Assembly: GCF_024979315.1 (NCBI RefSeq)
Contig: NZ_JANLCK010000002.1
Coordinates: 62,001-126,000, forward strand
DNA from: Herbiconiux oxytropis
GTDB taxonomy: Bacteria; Actinomycetota; Actinomycetes; Actinomycetales; Microbacteriaceae
Reading direction: 5' to 3'
DNA: 64,000 nucleotides
Program-made: the position numbers and the translations under genes
The notes under the pieces: generated by a model
What the model saw: only the letters and a program-made list of their open reading frames with translations
Told to the model about the DNA's origin: nothing
Databases searched by the model: none
In this document: positions 1 through 7,374 of the stretch, in pieces
How the letters are laid out: each line of letters starts with the position of its first letter
Position numbering within the stretch: position 1 is the first letter of the stretch

Positions 1-667
1 TGGTGGCCGCCGCGGCCGCCTGCGCGTCGTCGAAGCTGCCCGCGTAGACCACCGGCAGCAGCTCGGCGGCCGGGTTCGCCGCTGTGACGCCCTGCTGGAA
101 GAAGGCGTCGGTGGCCTTGACGAAGTCGAGCTCGAGGCTCTCGACGCGGCCGATCGGCGTGGCCCCCGTGAGCCCGGCGATGTAACCGGCGAGGTAGCCC
201 ACCTGCGGGGTGTCGTAGGTCCAGGTCTCCACGTTGTCGGTGGAGCGCTCGAGGATGTCAGGTCCCCCCGAGGCGGTGAAGTGCACGTCGGGGAACTGCT
301 CGGCCACCGAGAAGACCGCGTCGCCGAGCTCGATGCCGTGGCCGATGATGAGGTCGTAGCCCTGGCTCGCGAAGTCGGCGATCACGGGCTCGCTCTCGCC
401 CGGGTCGGCCATCTGGTCGCGGAGCTCGTAGTCGATGAGCCCCTCGTCCTCGAGCTTCTGCAGAGCGTCGGCGAGGGCCTGGTTGAAGGCGCCGTCGTTG
501 GTGTTGCCAGGGGTGAGCGCGCCGACCTTCAGCACGTCGTCCGACGCACCCGCGGCATCCGTCGACCCGGAGGACCCGGAGGATCCGGAGGCGCACGCGC
601 TCAGGGCGAGCACGGCGGAGGAGGCGAGGAGGGCCCCGGCGACGAGGGCGGTGTTTCTTCTGGGCAT
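1..667 (-). CDS. BMP-family nucleoside-binding lipoprotein (3' truncated by window edge)
   Basis: This is the substrate-binding lipoprotein of a BMP/PnrA-type ABC importer, a family that captures purine nucleosides outside the membrane. The protein starts MPRRNTALVAGALLASSAVL and has a lipobox (LSAC) followed by a Ser/Gly-rich linker. It continues with the BMP-type stretches YDLIIGHG, VAEQFPDVHF and QVGYLAGYIAGL. Only about 222 residues are inside the window; the C-terminal third lies to the left. The ATG at 667 has a strong AAAGGA ribosome site. It follows adenosine deaminase and an unknown membrane protein on the same strand, so nucleoside uptake feeding deamination is the likely role. Sugar or peptide binding is less likely. 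Confidence 0.85.
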   Translation of the reverse strand, partial: MPRRNTALVAGALLASSAVLALSACASGSSGSSGSTDAAGASDDVLKVGALTPGNTNDGAFNQALADALQKLEDEGLIDYELRDQMADPGESEPVIADFASQGYDLIIGHGIELGDAVFSVAEQFPDVHFTASGGPDILERSTDNVETWTYDTPQVGYLAGYIAGLTGATPIGRVESLELDFVKATDAFFQQGVTAANPAAELLPVVYAGSFDDAQAAAAAT

Positions 668-729
668 GGTGTTCCTTTCGGGAGGTGAGTGCGGTGTGGT
701 GCGGTGGTGCGGGTGGAACGACTGGGGTG

Positions 730-1398
730 TCAGGTGGGGGTGTCGGTGAAGCCCTCGGCGAGGGTGGGGCCGACGAACGCGCCGCTCTGCAGGGAGTAGT
801 GGCCGAGCACCGCGCCCGTGCTCACGGAGAAGCAGGGGTCGAGACCCTCGATCACGGGCGGGGACGCGGGGTGCAGTGCGACGTCGGAGACGCACACCAC
901 CGGGTGGCCGTGGAGCGTGCGGGCGACCGCCGTGGCGGGGAGCTCGCCCTTCTCCGCGGCGCCGAGGAGGGCGGCCTGGGTGAGGAAGCCGCGCAGCCCG
1001 GGATCGTCGAGGCAGTCGTGCGCCGTCTTGGAGCAGCCGTCGGTCCAGCGGATGCCGCCGCCCGGCAGCACCTCGACCCGGCCGGTCTGCACGCCCAAGG
1101 CGCTCTCCCCCTGCGACTTCACATCGATCGTCAGGCTGAACGAGGATCCGGACCGCACCGAGGTGATGTGCTCGACGTAGAGCGCCTCGGACTTCGTGCC
1201 GGTGACGGTGTAGCCGTCCGGCCAGCCCGCCACGATCGGCGCGAGCTCCACGACGGTGCCGTCGGTCACGCTGGAGACGGACACCTCGGACCTCGCCGAC
1301 ACGGGGTGCTCCGCTTCCGGCAGGAGGGCACCCGCGGCGACCAGGACTGCGGCCAGGAGCACCACGCCCGCCAGCCCGGCACGAGCGGCGACGGTCAT
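730..1398 (-). CDS. Membrane-anchored extracytoplasmic protein of unknown function
   Basis: I do not recognise this 222-residue protein. It has a short basic N-terminus, one hydrophobic segment (about residues 6-30) and a polar C-terminal region, expected outside the membrane, containing four cysteines in two groups (DGCSKTAHDC; VVCVSD and DPCFSV), which could form disulfides. The start overlaps the stop of the adenosine deaminase gene by four bases (ATGA), so the two are probably translated together, and the BMP lipoprotein follows after 62 bases. The context suggests an accessory role in nucleoside uptake or salvage. This is inference only. Confidence 0.7.
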   Translation of the reverse strand: MTVAARAGLAGVVLLAAVLVAAGALLPEAEHPVSARSEVSVSSVTDGTVVELAPIVAGWPDGYTVTGTKSEALYVEHITSVRSGSSFSLTIDVKSQGESALGVQTGRVEVLPGGGIRWTDGCSKTAHDCLDDPGLRGFLTQAALLGAAEKGELPATAVARTLHGHPVVCVSDVALHPASPPVIEGLDPCFSVSTGAVLGHYSLQSGAFVGPTLAEGFTDTPT

Positions 1399-2552
1399 GC
1401 CGTGCTCTCGCTCTGGGGCTCCGGCTCCGGCTCCGTCAGCCCCGCGAGCTCAGCGAGGAGGTCGCGCTTCAGATCGGCGTCGGCGAAGGAGGCGTGGATC
1501 GACTCCGCCGCGAATCGGGCGAGCTCCGGTCTGCCGAACCCGTAGACGGCCGAGGCGACCGCCCAGTCCTCGTCGAGCGTGCAGGCCAGCGGCGCCGGGT
1601 CGTCGGTGTTGAGGGTGACCCGCACCCCGGCCGCGACCAGCCGCGGCAGCGGATGCGACTCCCAGTCGGGGTAGAGCCCGAGCGTGACGTTCGACCGCGG
1701 GCAGACGCCGAGCGGGATGGACTCGTCGATGAGACGGCGGATGAGCGCGTCGTCCTCGATCGCCCGCACGCCGTGGTCGATCCGCTCCGCGTGCAGATGG
1801 TCGAGGGCCTCCCTGATGCCCTCCGGGCCGCTCGACTCCCCCGCGTGCACCGTGCGGTGCAGGCCCGCTGCCTCGGCCGCGCGGAAAGCGGTGCGGAACT
1901 TCGCGCCCGTGGGTCCACTCGCCTTCTCGTCGCCGTCCACACTCAGGGCGACCACGCGCGGCGGTCGGCGGCCGACGAGCGTGTCGACGATCTGCTCGGC
2001 CTCGAGCGCCGACTGGGTGCGCAGCAGCGAGTAGGCCATGTTCGTCACGCACAGGCCGTCCTGCTCCGCCTCGTCGAGACCGGCGGCGAGCGCCTGCATG
2101 AGCTCGATCTCGCGGCCGTGCCAGGCGTTCCAGTGCGTGGGGTTCACGATCACGTCGGAGTAGCGGATGCCCGACGCGGTCTGCCGGGCGGCGAAGGCGT
2201 ACGCGATCCTGGCCGCCTGCTCCGGGGTGCGCACGAGGCCGCACTGCCAGTCGAGGAAGCGCAGGAAGCCGCTGAGGCCGGCTCCACCCACGCCTCCCGC
2301 GGTGCCGCCGGTGGTCACCTCCGGCTTCGTGAACTCGTCGTGGGTGCCGATGTCGAAGATGGTGGCCGCGGGGCCGGGCAGCGCGACGCCGTTCTCCTTC
2401 GCGAGGCGCAGCAGGTCGACGAGGGCGAAGGTGCCCTCCAGGTGAACGTGCACCTCCGCCTTCGGCAGCAGCCGGATCTCCTGCTCGTCGATCCGCGCCG
2501 GCACGAGGGCGGGAGCGGGGCGGGAGTCTGTTGCGGTGGAGACGGGGGGCAT
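1395..2552 (-). CDS. add: Adenosine deaminase
   Basis: Hydrolytic deaminase converting adenosine or deoxyadenosine to inosine in the cytoplasm (purine salvage). The 385-residue protein shows the metal-binding HxH in EVHVHLEGTF (residues 35-37), HAGE near residue 234, a RIDHGV stretch and the NTDDPA motif near residue 315, all typical of the add family. An upstream extension of the frame to 2687 is possible, but the ATG at 2552 has a GGAAGG ribosome site and fits family length. The gene heads a leftward group with a membrane protein and a BMP lipoprotein, and diverges from a second deaminase. Adenine deaminase activity cannot be excluded from motifs alone. Confidence 0.88.
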   Translation of the reverse strand: MPPVSTATDSRPAPALVPARIDEQEIRLLPKAEVHVHLEGTFALVDLLRLAKENGVALPGPAATIFDIGTHDEFTKPEVTTGGTAGGVGGAGLSGFLRFLDWQCGLVRTPEQAARIAYAFAARQTASGIRYSDVIVNPTHWNAWHGREIELMQALAAGLDEAEQDGLCVTNMAYSLLRTQSALEAEQIVDTLVGRRPPRVVALSVDGDEKASGPTGAKFRTAFRAAEAAGLHRTVHAGESSGPEGIREALDHLHAERIDHGVRAIEDDALIRRLIDESIPLGVCPRSNVTLGLYPDWESHPLPRLVAAGVRVTLNTDDPAPLACTLDEDWAVASAVYGFGRPELARFAAESIHASFADADLKRDLLAELAGLTEPEPEPQSESTA

Positions 2553-2632
2553 GCTGACCTTCCGGACGGGGCCTCGAGTCGCAGGTGGGCTGCGGCGGAG
2601 GGGGACGGACAGCAGGCTAATCGCGCCCTCCG

Positions 2633-2646
2633 ACTTGTTGACAAGT
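2633..2646. promoter_or_regulatory. Inverted repeat between the two divergent deaminase genes
   Basis: The sequence ACTTGT-TG-ACAAGT is a perfect 6-bp inverted repeat with a 2-base spacer in the 207-base divergent region. On the minus strand, TTGTCA (-35-like) followed after 17 bases by ATTAGC (weak -10-like) overlaps it, 60 to 90 bases upstream of the adenosine deaminase start. It looks like an operator for a dimeric regulator of purine salvage; no regulator gene is adjacent. Confidence 0.35.
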
Positions 2647-2759
2647 TGAGCGCAATTTGTTCGAGGAACGTAACCGGCACGTAACACTTCGCCTTGGATA
2701 CTGGATTTCGTGACACCGTGTTACGACAAACGACCGCTCTTGTGCACATGTGGAGATCC

Positions 2760-3248
2760 ATGAACGACGCCCTCAGCCCGACCGACACCGACTTCCTCCG
2801 CGCCAGCCTCCGCGCCGCCGAGGCCTCCAGGGCCGAGGGCCGCCACCCGTTCGGCGCGGTCGTCGTCGACGCAGGCGGGCGGGTGATCGCGTCGTTCGGC
2901 AACAACTCGCTGCCGCCGGAGGGCGATCCGACCCAGCATGCCGAGATGCGCGCCGTGGCCGCGGCGTTCCGGGCCGTGGGCGCCGATGGGATGACGGGCA
3001 GCACACTCTTCACGAGCGCCGAACCGTGCGCGATGTGCTCGGGAGCCGTCTACTGGACGGGAGTGGATCGCGTCGTCTACGCCCTCTCGGAGCACCGCCT
3101 GCTGGGGCTCACGGGAGACCATCCCGAGAACCCCACCTTCTCACTCCCCTGCCGTGAGGTCTTCGCGCGCGGTCAGCGCCGCATCACCGTCTCCGGGCCT
3201 CATCTCGAGGACGAGGCGGCCCTCGCTCACGAGGGCTTCTGGAGCTGA
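2760..3248 (+). CDS. Guanine deaminase / nucleoside deaminase (CDA fold)
   Basis: Zinc-dependent deaminase of the cytidine-deaminase fold; its size and sequence fit the GuaD-like branch that turns guanine into xanthine. The 162-residue protein carries HAE (residues 60-62, zinc ligand and proton shuttle) and PCAMC (89-93, two zinc cysteines), plus the trailing FARG..ITVSGP region found in GuaD-like proteins. The ATG at 2760 is chosen over 2694 and 2748 because GGAG lies four bases before it. It is divergent from adenosine deaminase and convergent with the amidase-like lipoprotein. A tRNA adenosine deaminase (TadA) is the main alternative, but the C-terminal region looks less like TadA. Confidence 0.8.
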   Translation: MNDALSPTDTDFLRASLRAAEASRAEGRHPFGAVVVDAGGRVIASFGNNSLPPEGDPTQHAEMRAVAAAFRAVGADGMTGSTLFTSAEPCAMCSGAVYWTGVDRVVYALSEHRLLGLTGDHPENPTFSLPCREVFARGQRRITVSGPHLEDEAALAHEGFWS

Positions 3249-3261
3249 CCTCGCCGGCCGC

Positions 3262-4194
3262 CTACGCGATGCCGTAGAAGTGGGCGGTGCCGCCGGGCTT
3301 CTCGACGGTGACCGCGTTGTCGAGGTCCCGGTAGGTCGAGTCGAGGGTGTGGCCGACCATCGCGATGGAGATGGTGCCGTCGGCGTTCTGCGTCACCTTC
3401 GAGATGATCTGGGTGTGGTCGACCCCGTTGTCGTTCTGGGGGTCCCAGTCGAGCATCACGACGTCGCCGATCTTCAGCTGCGAGCGGTCGGTGAACTCGT
3501 ACCGGGTGGTGTCGGGGCGGGAGGCGTAGTACTCGTCCATGGGGTTGCCGCGGATCCAGCTGAAGCTGTAGTCGCCCGTCGTGGCGTAGTCGCTGTACCA
3601 CTCGGGGCTCTGCTCCCAGCCGCGCTGGAGCATCGCCTGGTTCACGAAGTTGCCGCAGTCGTTGTCTTCGAACACGCCCCACTCGGCGAGGTTGTAGTCC
3701 TGCCAGTGCGTGAAGGCGTAGGCCATCTGCGAGTCGACCGGGGTCTGCACCTCGTAGGTGTAGTCGGCCGAGGCCTCGGAGACGGTGCCGTCCTCGAGCG
3801 TGACGGTCACCGGCACCGCGCCCTCCGCGAAGTCGAAGGATGCCGGGGCGACGACGGTGAGCTCGCCGTCCGACCGCACGTCCACGGCCTGGGCGGGCTC
3901 GGTGCCGAACGCGACCGAGGCCACGGCGGTGGCGCCGTCGAAGCCGGTTCCCGCCACGGTGACGGTGGTGCCGCCGGCGAGCGCGCCGACGGCGGGCTCG
4001 AGCGCCGCCACCTCGACGGTGGGTGCGGCGGCGGCCTCGGAGACCGAGCCGGAGCCGCCCGCATCTGCAGCCGAGCCCGAGGCGCTCGAGGCGCAGCCCG
4101 TCAGGGCGAGCGCGGCGACGGTGATCGTTCCGGCGAACAGGGTGAGGCGAGGAGAGGTGCGTAGGGGCATTGATTCATACGACCACATGAACAT
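3262..4194 (-). CDS. Lipoprotein with IPT/TIG domain and amidase-like (NlpC-fold) domain
   Basis: Predicted lipoprotein (lipobox LTGC, Cys34). A low-complexity linker leads to one IPT/TIG-type Ig fold (about residues 58-145, with GGTTVTVAGTGF) and then a putative amidase domain with candidate nucleophile Cys180 in NDCGNFVNQ and His260 in VDHTQII. Proteins with this domain are thought to act on peptide or amide bonds in the cell wall, but the substrate is unknown. The ATG at 4194 follows an AGGGG ribosome site; ATG 4170 is a shorter alternative without one. The start lies next to a dyad shared with the divergent endoglucanase promoter region. Confidence 0.72.
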   Translation of the reverse strand: MFMWSYESMPLRTSPRLTLFAGTITVAALALTGCASSASGSAADAGGSGSVSEAAAAPTVEVAALEPAVGALAGGTTVTVAGTGFDGATAVASVAFGTEPAQAVDVRSDGELTVVAPASFDFAEGAVPVTVTLEDGTVSEASADYTYEVQTPVDSQMAYAFTHWQDYNLAEWGVFEDNDCGNFVNQAMLQRGWEQSPEWYSDYATTGDYSFSWIRGNPMDEYYASRPDTTRYEFTDRSQLKIGDVVMLDWDPQNDNGVDHTQIISKVTQNADGTISIAMVGHTLDSTYRDLDNAVTVEKPGGTAHFYGIA

Positions 4195-4198
4195 TTGT

Positions 4199-4244
4199 GT
4201 CCCCTATGAGGGGGACAGTCGAGCCGAGCAAGCAACTATTGCTC
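4199..4244. promoter_or_regulatory. Two dyads in the amidase/endoglucanase divergent region
   Basis: Two inverted repeats lie side by side: GTCCCC-TATGAG-GGGGAC (4199-4216), which contains the ribosome site of the leftward lipoprotein, and GAGCAA-GCAACTA-TTGCTC (4226-4244). The first could fold in the leftward mRNA and mask its ribosome site. The second is a plausible operator for the rightward GH8 gene, whose ATG is 40 bases downstream. No convincing -35/-10 pair was found. Confidence 0.3.
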
Positions 4245-4283
4245 ATACCACCCGCCGCCCGCACGGACGTACCGTTTTGGGCC

Positions 4284-5522
4284 ATGCACCGCTCTCACTC
4301 GGCCACCGCAGCTGCACTCACGATCCTCGGTCTCGTCGCCCTCGCAGGGCCCGTCCCGGCGTATGCCGCAGGGCCCTCTCGTCCGTTCGGGTCGCACCCC
4401 GTGGCTTACGTGGGATCCGCCCACGCGCCAGGTGGCGCGAGCGCCGCCGATGATCTCACCGCCGCCATGTACCGCGAGTGGAAGGCCGACTACCTGAGGT
4501 CGGGGTGCGGCGCCGGCCGATACTACGTCGACGCCTCGAGCTCGACCGATTCGCTCGTCGTCTCCGAGGGTCAGGGCTACGGGATGGTCATCACCGCTCT
4601 GATGGCCGGTGAGGATCCTGACGCCCGATCGATCTTCGACGGCCTCCTCGCCTACGTCGCCGATCACCCGAGCGACGGCGACCCCCGCCTCATGTCCTGG
4701 CACCAGGATGCCGGATGCGCGAGCATCCCGGGAGACTCCGGTTCGGCGACCGACGGCGATCTCGACATCGCCTTCGCGCTCCTGCTCGCCGACACGCAGT
4801 GGGGCTCGGCGAGCGGTGTCGACTACCGGGCAGAGGCGCTCGAGGTCATCGCGGGCATCAAGCAGAGCGAGATCAACCCCACGACCTTCCTCCCGAAGCT
4901 CGGGGACTGGATCGATCCGGCGGATTCCGCCCGCTGGTTCGCTGTGCGCAGCTCCGACCTGATGACCGACCACTTCCTGGCGTTCCAGAACGCGACGGGC
5001 GACCCGTTCTGGTCGAACGTCAGGGCGAAGACGAACGCCCTCATCGGCTCGATGCAGGCACGCTATGCGCCGGCGACCGGCCTGCTGCCCGACTTCATCG
5101 TGCGCACCGACACGACCGCCCGCCCCGCGCCCGCCGGTTTCCACGAGACCGACCGCGACGGCATGTTCGCCTGGAATGCCTGCCGCGATCCGTGGCGGCT
5201 CGCCGCGAGCGCCCTCGCGTCGAGGGATGCCGACGCCGGTGCGGCGGTGTCGCGCATCACGCGGTGGGTGAGAACCGCCACCAGCAGCGATCCGTCCGCC
5301 ATCCGGGCCGGCTACCGCTTGAACGGTCGCGAGCTGGAGTCGTGGTCCGATTCCGCTTTCACGGGCCCGATGGCCGCTGCGGCGATGGTGAACGCGGCCG
5401 ATCAGGTCTGGCTCGACGCGGCCTGGGCTGAGCTGACGGGCGCGCCGAGCGGCGGCTACTTCGCCGACTCGATCCGCCTGCAGGCCATGCTGCTCGTCTC
5501 GAACAACTACTGGATCCCGTGA
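4284..5522 (+). CDS. Secreted GH8 endoglucanase
   Basis: Glycoside hydrolase family 8 enzyme, an inverting endo-acting hydrolase of beta-1,4-glucans (cellulose, chitosan or xylan depending on subfamily). The 412-residue protein has a signal peptide (MHRSHSATAA, likely cut after AYA at residue 28). Glu95 in SEGQGYGM is the candidate acid. ATDGDLDIAFALLLAD (155-170) is the GH8 signature containing the catalytic base aspartate. The ATG at 4284 is chosen because it begins the signal peptide; its ribosome site is weak. A secreted protein is translationally coupled downstream. A beta-glucosidase that could finish cellobiose breakdown lies at 48625. Confidence 0.88.
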   Translation: MHRSHSATAAALTILGLVALAGPVPAYAAGPSRPFGSHPVAYVGSAHAPGGASAADDLTAAMYREWKADYLRSGCGAGRYYVDASSSTDSLVVSEGQGYGMVITALMAGEDPDARSIFDGLLAYVADHPSDGDPRLMSWHQDAGCASIPGDSGSATDGDLDIAFALLLADTQWGSASGVDYRAEALEVIAGIKQSEINPTTFLPKLGDWIDPADSARWFAVRSSDLMTDHFLAFQNATGDPFWSNVRAKTNALIGSMQARYAPATGLLPDFIVRTDTTARPAPAGFHETDRDGMFAWNACRDPWRLAASALASRDADAGAAVSRITRWVRTATSSDPSAIRAGYRLNGRELESWSDSAFTGPMAAAAMVNAADQVWLDAAWAELTGAPSGGYFADSIRLQAMLLVSNNYWIP

Positions 5523-5998
5523 GAGCGCTCGCGCAGGGAGCGTTCGTGCTCGGCACCCTCGGAGGGCTGCTGATGTCGATCGCGGCCGGCTCGCCCGCGC
5601 ACGCGACGGGCGGCATCGAGCCGTTTCCCGTGACGGTGGTCGATCCGTTCTCCCACGCGCCGCAGGTCGCCGAGCAGCCCGACGGCGCCGGGGTCTGGCA
5701 GCCCGTCGTCGGGACGGTGTGCCTTGACAAGCCGCTGCGGCTGACCGCGCCCGAGGTGGTGCTGCCACCCGGGCAGCAGACCGTCGACTACCGACTCCGG
5801 ATCGACGCGCGCCGCTATCCGGTCACCTCGGCCAGCGAGGTGGTCCCCGATCTCCGCTCACTCGGAGTATCGGCGGGCACCGACTTCCAGTTCACGTACC
5901 TCGCCGACGCGACGAAGGGGCCCGTGCAGCGACTGAACTTCTGGAGCGGCGGGGTGCCGGGCACGGTCCTCACCTACCACGCCAGCCCGTGGTGCTGA
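5519..5998 (+). CDS. Secreted protein of unknown function coupled to the endoglucanase
   Basis: I do not recognise this 159-residue protein. It has a clear signal peptide (MRALAQGAFVLGTLGGLLMS then a cut near SPAHA) and a small beta-rich extracellular domain with two cysteines (VCLDKP and the C-terminal SPWC). The GTG start overlaps the stop of the GH8 gene (GTGA), so the two proteins are probably made together. It could be an accessory or carbohydrate-interacting partner of the endoglucanase, but no known binding-module motif is visible. The first codons contain GAGAGCGCTC, 11 of 12 matches to the operator at 48576. Confidence 0.7.
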   Translation: MRALAQGAFVLGTLGGLLMSIAAGSPAHATGGIEPFPVTVVDPFSHAPQVAEQPDGAGVWQPVVGTVCLDKPLRLTAPEVVLPPGQQTVDYRLRIDARRYPVTSASEVVPDLRSLGVSAGTDFQFTYLADATKGPVQRLNFWSGGVPGTVLTYHASPWC

Positions 5999-6265
5999 CG
6001 CCCGCAGGTTGAGTGGGAAGTACTCAGGCGGCCCCGACGCAGCACGCGGGTACGGTTTCCGCATCCGGACCGCGCCGAGGCGCCGGCTGCTCGAAAGGAA
6101 CACCGTGGGAACACTTCCTCCCCGCCCCCGCCCGGCCAGGCCGTAGTGCAGGCCCGTAGGGCGTCGGCCCGCCGAGATGGGGAATGGCCGGCGGCCGCGG
6201 ACTGTTGGGGTCGGGGGTGCCGCGAGCACCTCCGATCCACCCGCCCCGCTTCAGACAGGTACCGC
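5999..6265 (+). other. Intergenic region before the ene-reductase
   Basis: This 267-base stretch is the largest gap in the window. It holds a small inverted repeat TGAGT-GGGAAGT-ACTCA near its left end and a possible leader peptide frame at 6105-6146. No convincing promoter hexamers, riboswitch-like folding or terminator with a T-run was found. Confidence 0.5.
6105..6146 (+). CDS. Possible 13-residue Pro/Arg-rich leader peptide
   Basis: A GTG codon at 6105 is preceded by CGAAAGGAACACC, the same ribosome-site stretch used by the BMP lipoprotein at 667. It opens a 13-codon frame translating as (M)GTLPPRPRPARP and ending in TAG at 6144-6146, 119 bases before the ene-reductase ATG. The Pro/Arg content could slow ribosomes, as in attenuating leader peptides. 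It may instead be a remnant or chance frame. Confidence 0.25.
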   Translation: MGTLPPRPRPARP

Positions 6266-7342
6266 ATGACCCTCTTCTCCCCGCTCACCGCCGGCGACAT
6301 CGAACTGCCCAACCGGCTCGTGATGGCGCCCATGACCAGGCTCCGCGCCGACGAGCACGGCGTGCCCGGCGCTCTCATCGCCGAGCACTACGCGCAGCGG
6401 GCGAGCATGGGGCTGATCGTGAGCGAGGGCGTGTTCCCGAGCGCCGAGTCGAAGGCCTACCCGGGCCAGCCCGGCATCGAGACGGCCGAGCAGGCCGAGG
6501 GCTGGCGTGCGGTGGCCGACGCCGTGCACGCGGCCGGCGGCCGGATCGTGATGCAGGTGATGAACGGCGGGCGCGTGACGCACACCGGCATCACCGGCAC
6601 CCCGCGCATCGTGGCGCCCTCCGCGATCGCGATCGACGGCGAGACCCGCCTGGCCGACGACACCAAGGTGGCCTACGGCCTGCCGCACGCGCTCACCACC
6701 GGAGAGCTCGACGTGGTGCGGGCCGAGTTCGTCGCAGCGTCCCGCCGCGCCGTCGACGCCGGCTTCGACGGCGTCGAGCTGCATTCGGCCAACGGCTACC
6801 TGCTGCACGAGTTCCTCTCGCCCGTGTCGAACGTGCGCACCGACGCCTTCGGCGGATCCCCCGAGGCGCGCGCCTCGTTCGTGATCTCGGTGGTCGAGGC
6901 CGTCGCCGCCGAGATCGGTGCCGGCCGCGTGGGCATCCGGATCTCGCCCGCCCACAACATCCAGGACGTGGTGGAGACCGACGCCGACGACGTGCTCGCC
7001 ACCTACAGCGCGCTCGTCGACGGCATCGCGCCGCTCGGGCTGTCGTTCCTCAGCATCCTGCACGCCGACCCGGCCTCCGAGCTCGTGCAGCGGCTGCGCT
7101 CGCGCTTCGGCGGCGTCGTGGTGCTCAACACCGGCTTCTCGGTCGTCACCACCCGCGACGAGGCGCACTCGATCGTGACCGAGGGCCTCGGCGACGCGGT
7201 CGCGGTGGGCCGCCCGGTGATCGCGAACCCCGACCTCGCCGAGCGCTGGCAGCACGAGCACCCGGAGAACACGCCCGACCAGGCCACGATCTACGCCTCG
7301 GGCGCCGAGGGCTACACCGACTACCCGCGCATCAGCGCGTAG
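6266..7342 (+). CDS. OYE-family alkene reductase (NADH:flavin oxidoreductase)
   Basis: FMN-dependent old yellow enzyme that reduces activated C=C bonds (enones, maleimides, nitro compounds) with NAD(P)H in the cytoplasm. The 358-residue protein starts MTLFSPLTAGDIELPNRLVM. It has the flavin-side LIVSEG stretch and the substrate-binding H-x-x-N pattern in VELHSANGYLLHEFLSP, followed by NVRTDAFGG, all typical of classical OYEs such as NemA. The frame is open to 6146, but the extra 40 residues do not match the family, so ATG 6266 is used. It ends tail-to-tail with the VanY-like gene, sharing a hairpin. Confidence 0.85.
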   Translation: MTLFSPLTAGDIELPNRLVMAPMTRLRADEHGVPGALIAEHYAQRASMGLIVSEGVFPSAESKAYPGQPGIETAEQAEGWRAVADAVHAAGGRIVMQVMNGGRVTHTGITGTPRIVAPSAIAIDGETRLADDTKVAYGLPHALTTGELDVVRAEFVAASRRAVDAGFDGVELHSANGYLLHEFLSPVSNVRTDAFGGSPEARASFVISVVEAVAAEIGAGRVGIRISPAHNIQDVVETDADDVLATYSALVDGIAPLGLSFLSILHADPASELVQRLRSRFGGVVVLNTGFSVVTTRDEAHSIVTEGLGDAVAVGRPVIANPDLAERWQHEHPENTPDQATIYASGAEGYTDYPRISA

Positions 7343-7350
7343 CGTCTGCC

Positions 7351-7374
7351 AGCGGGCCGGCTGGCGGGCCCGCT
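7351..7374. terminator. Hairpin between convergent genes
   Basis: AGCGGGCC (7351-7358) and GGCCCGCT (7367-7374) form a perfect 8-bp GC stem with an 8-base loop, overlapping the stop codon of the leftward gene. It lies between two convergent genes and can fold on either strand. There is no T-run, so it would be a bidirectional barrier rather than a classic intrinsic terminator. Confidence 0.45.

Noticed and set aside
6146-6265. Longer N-terminal version of the ene-reductase starting at GTG 6146
   Set aside because: The extra 40 residues do not match OYE enzymes and are not preceded by a good ribosome site; ATG 6266 fits family length.
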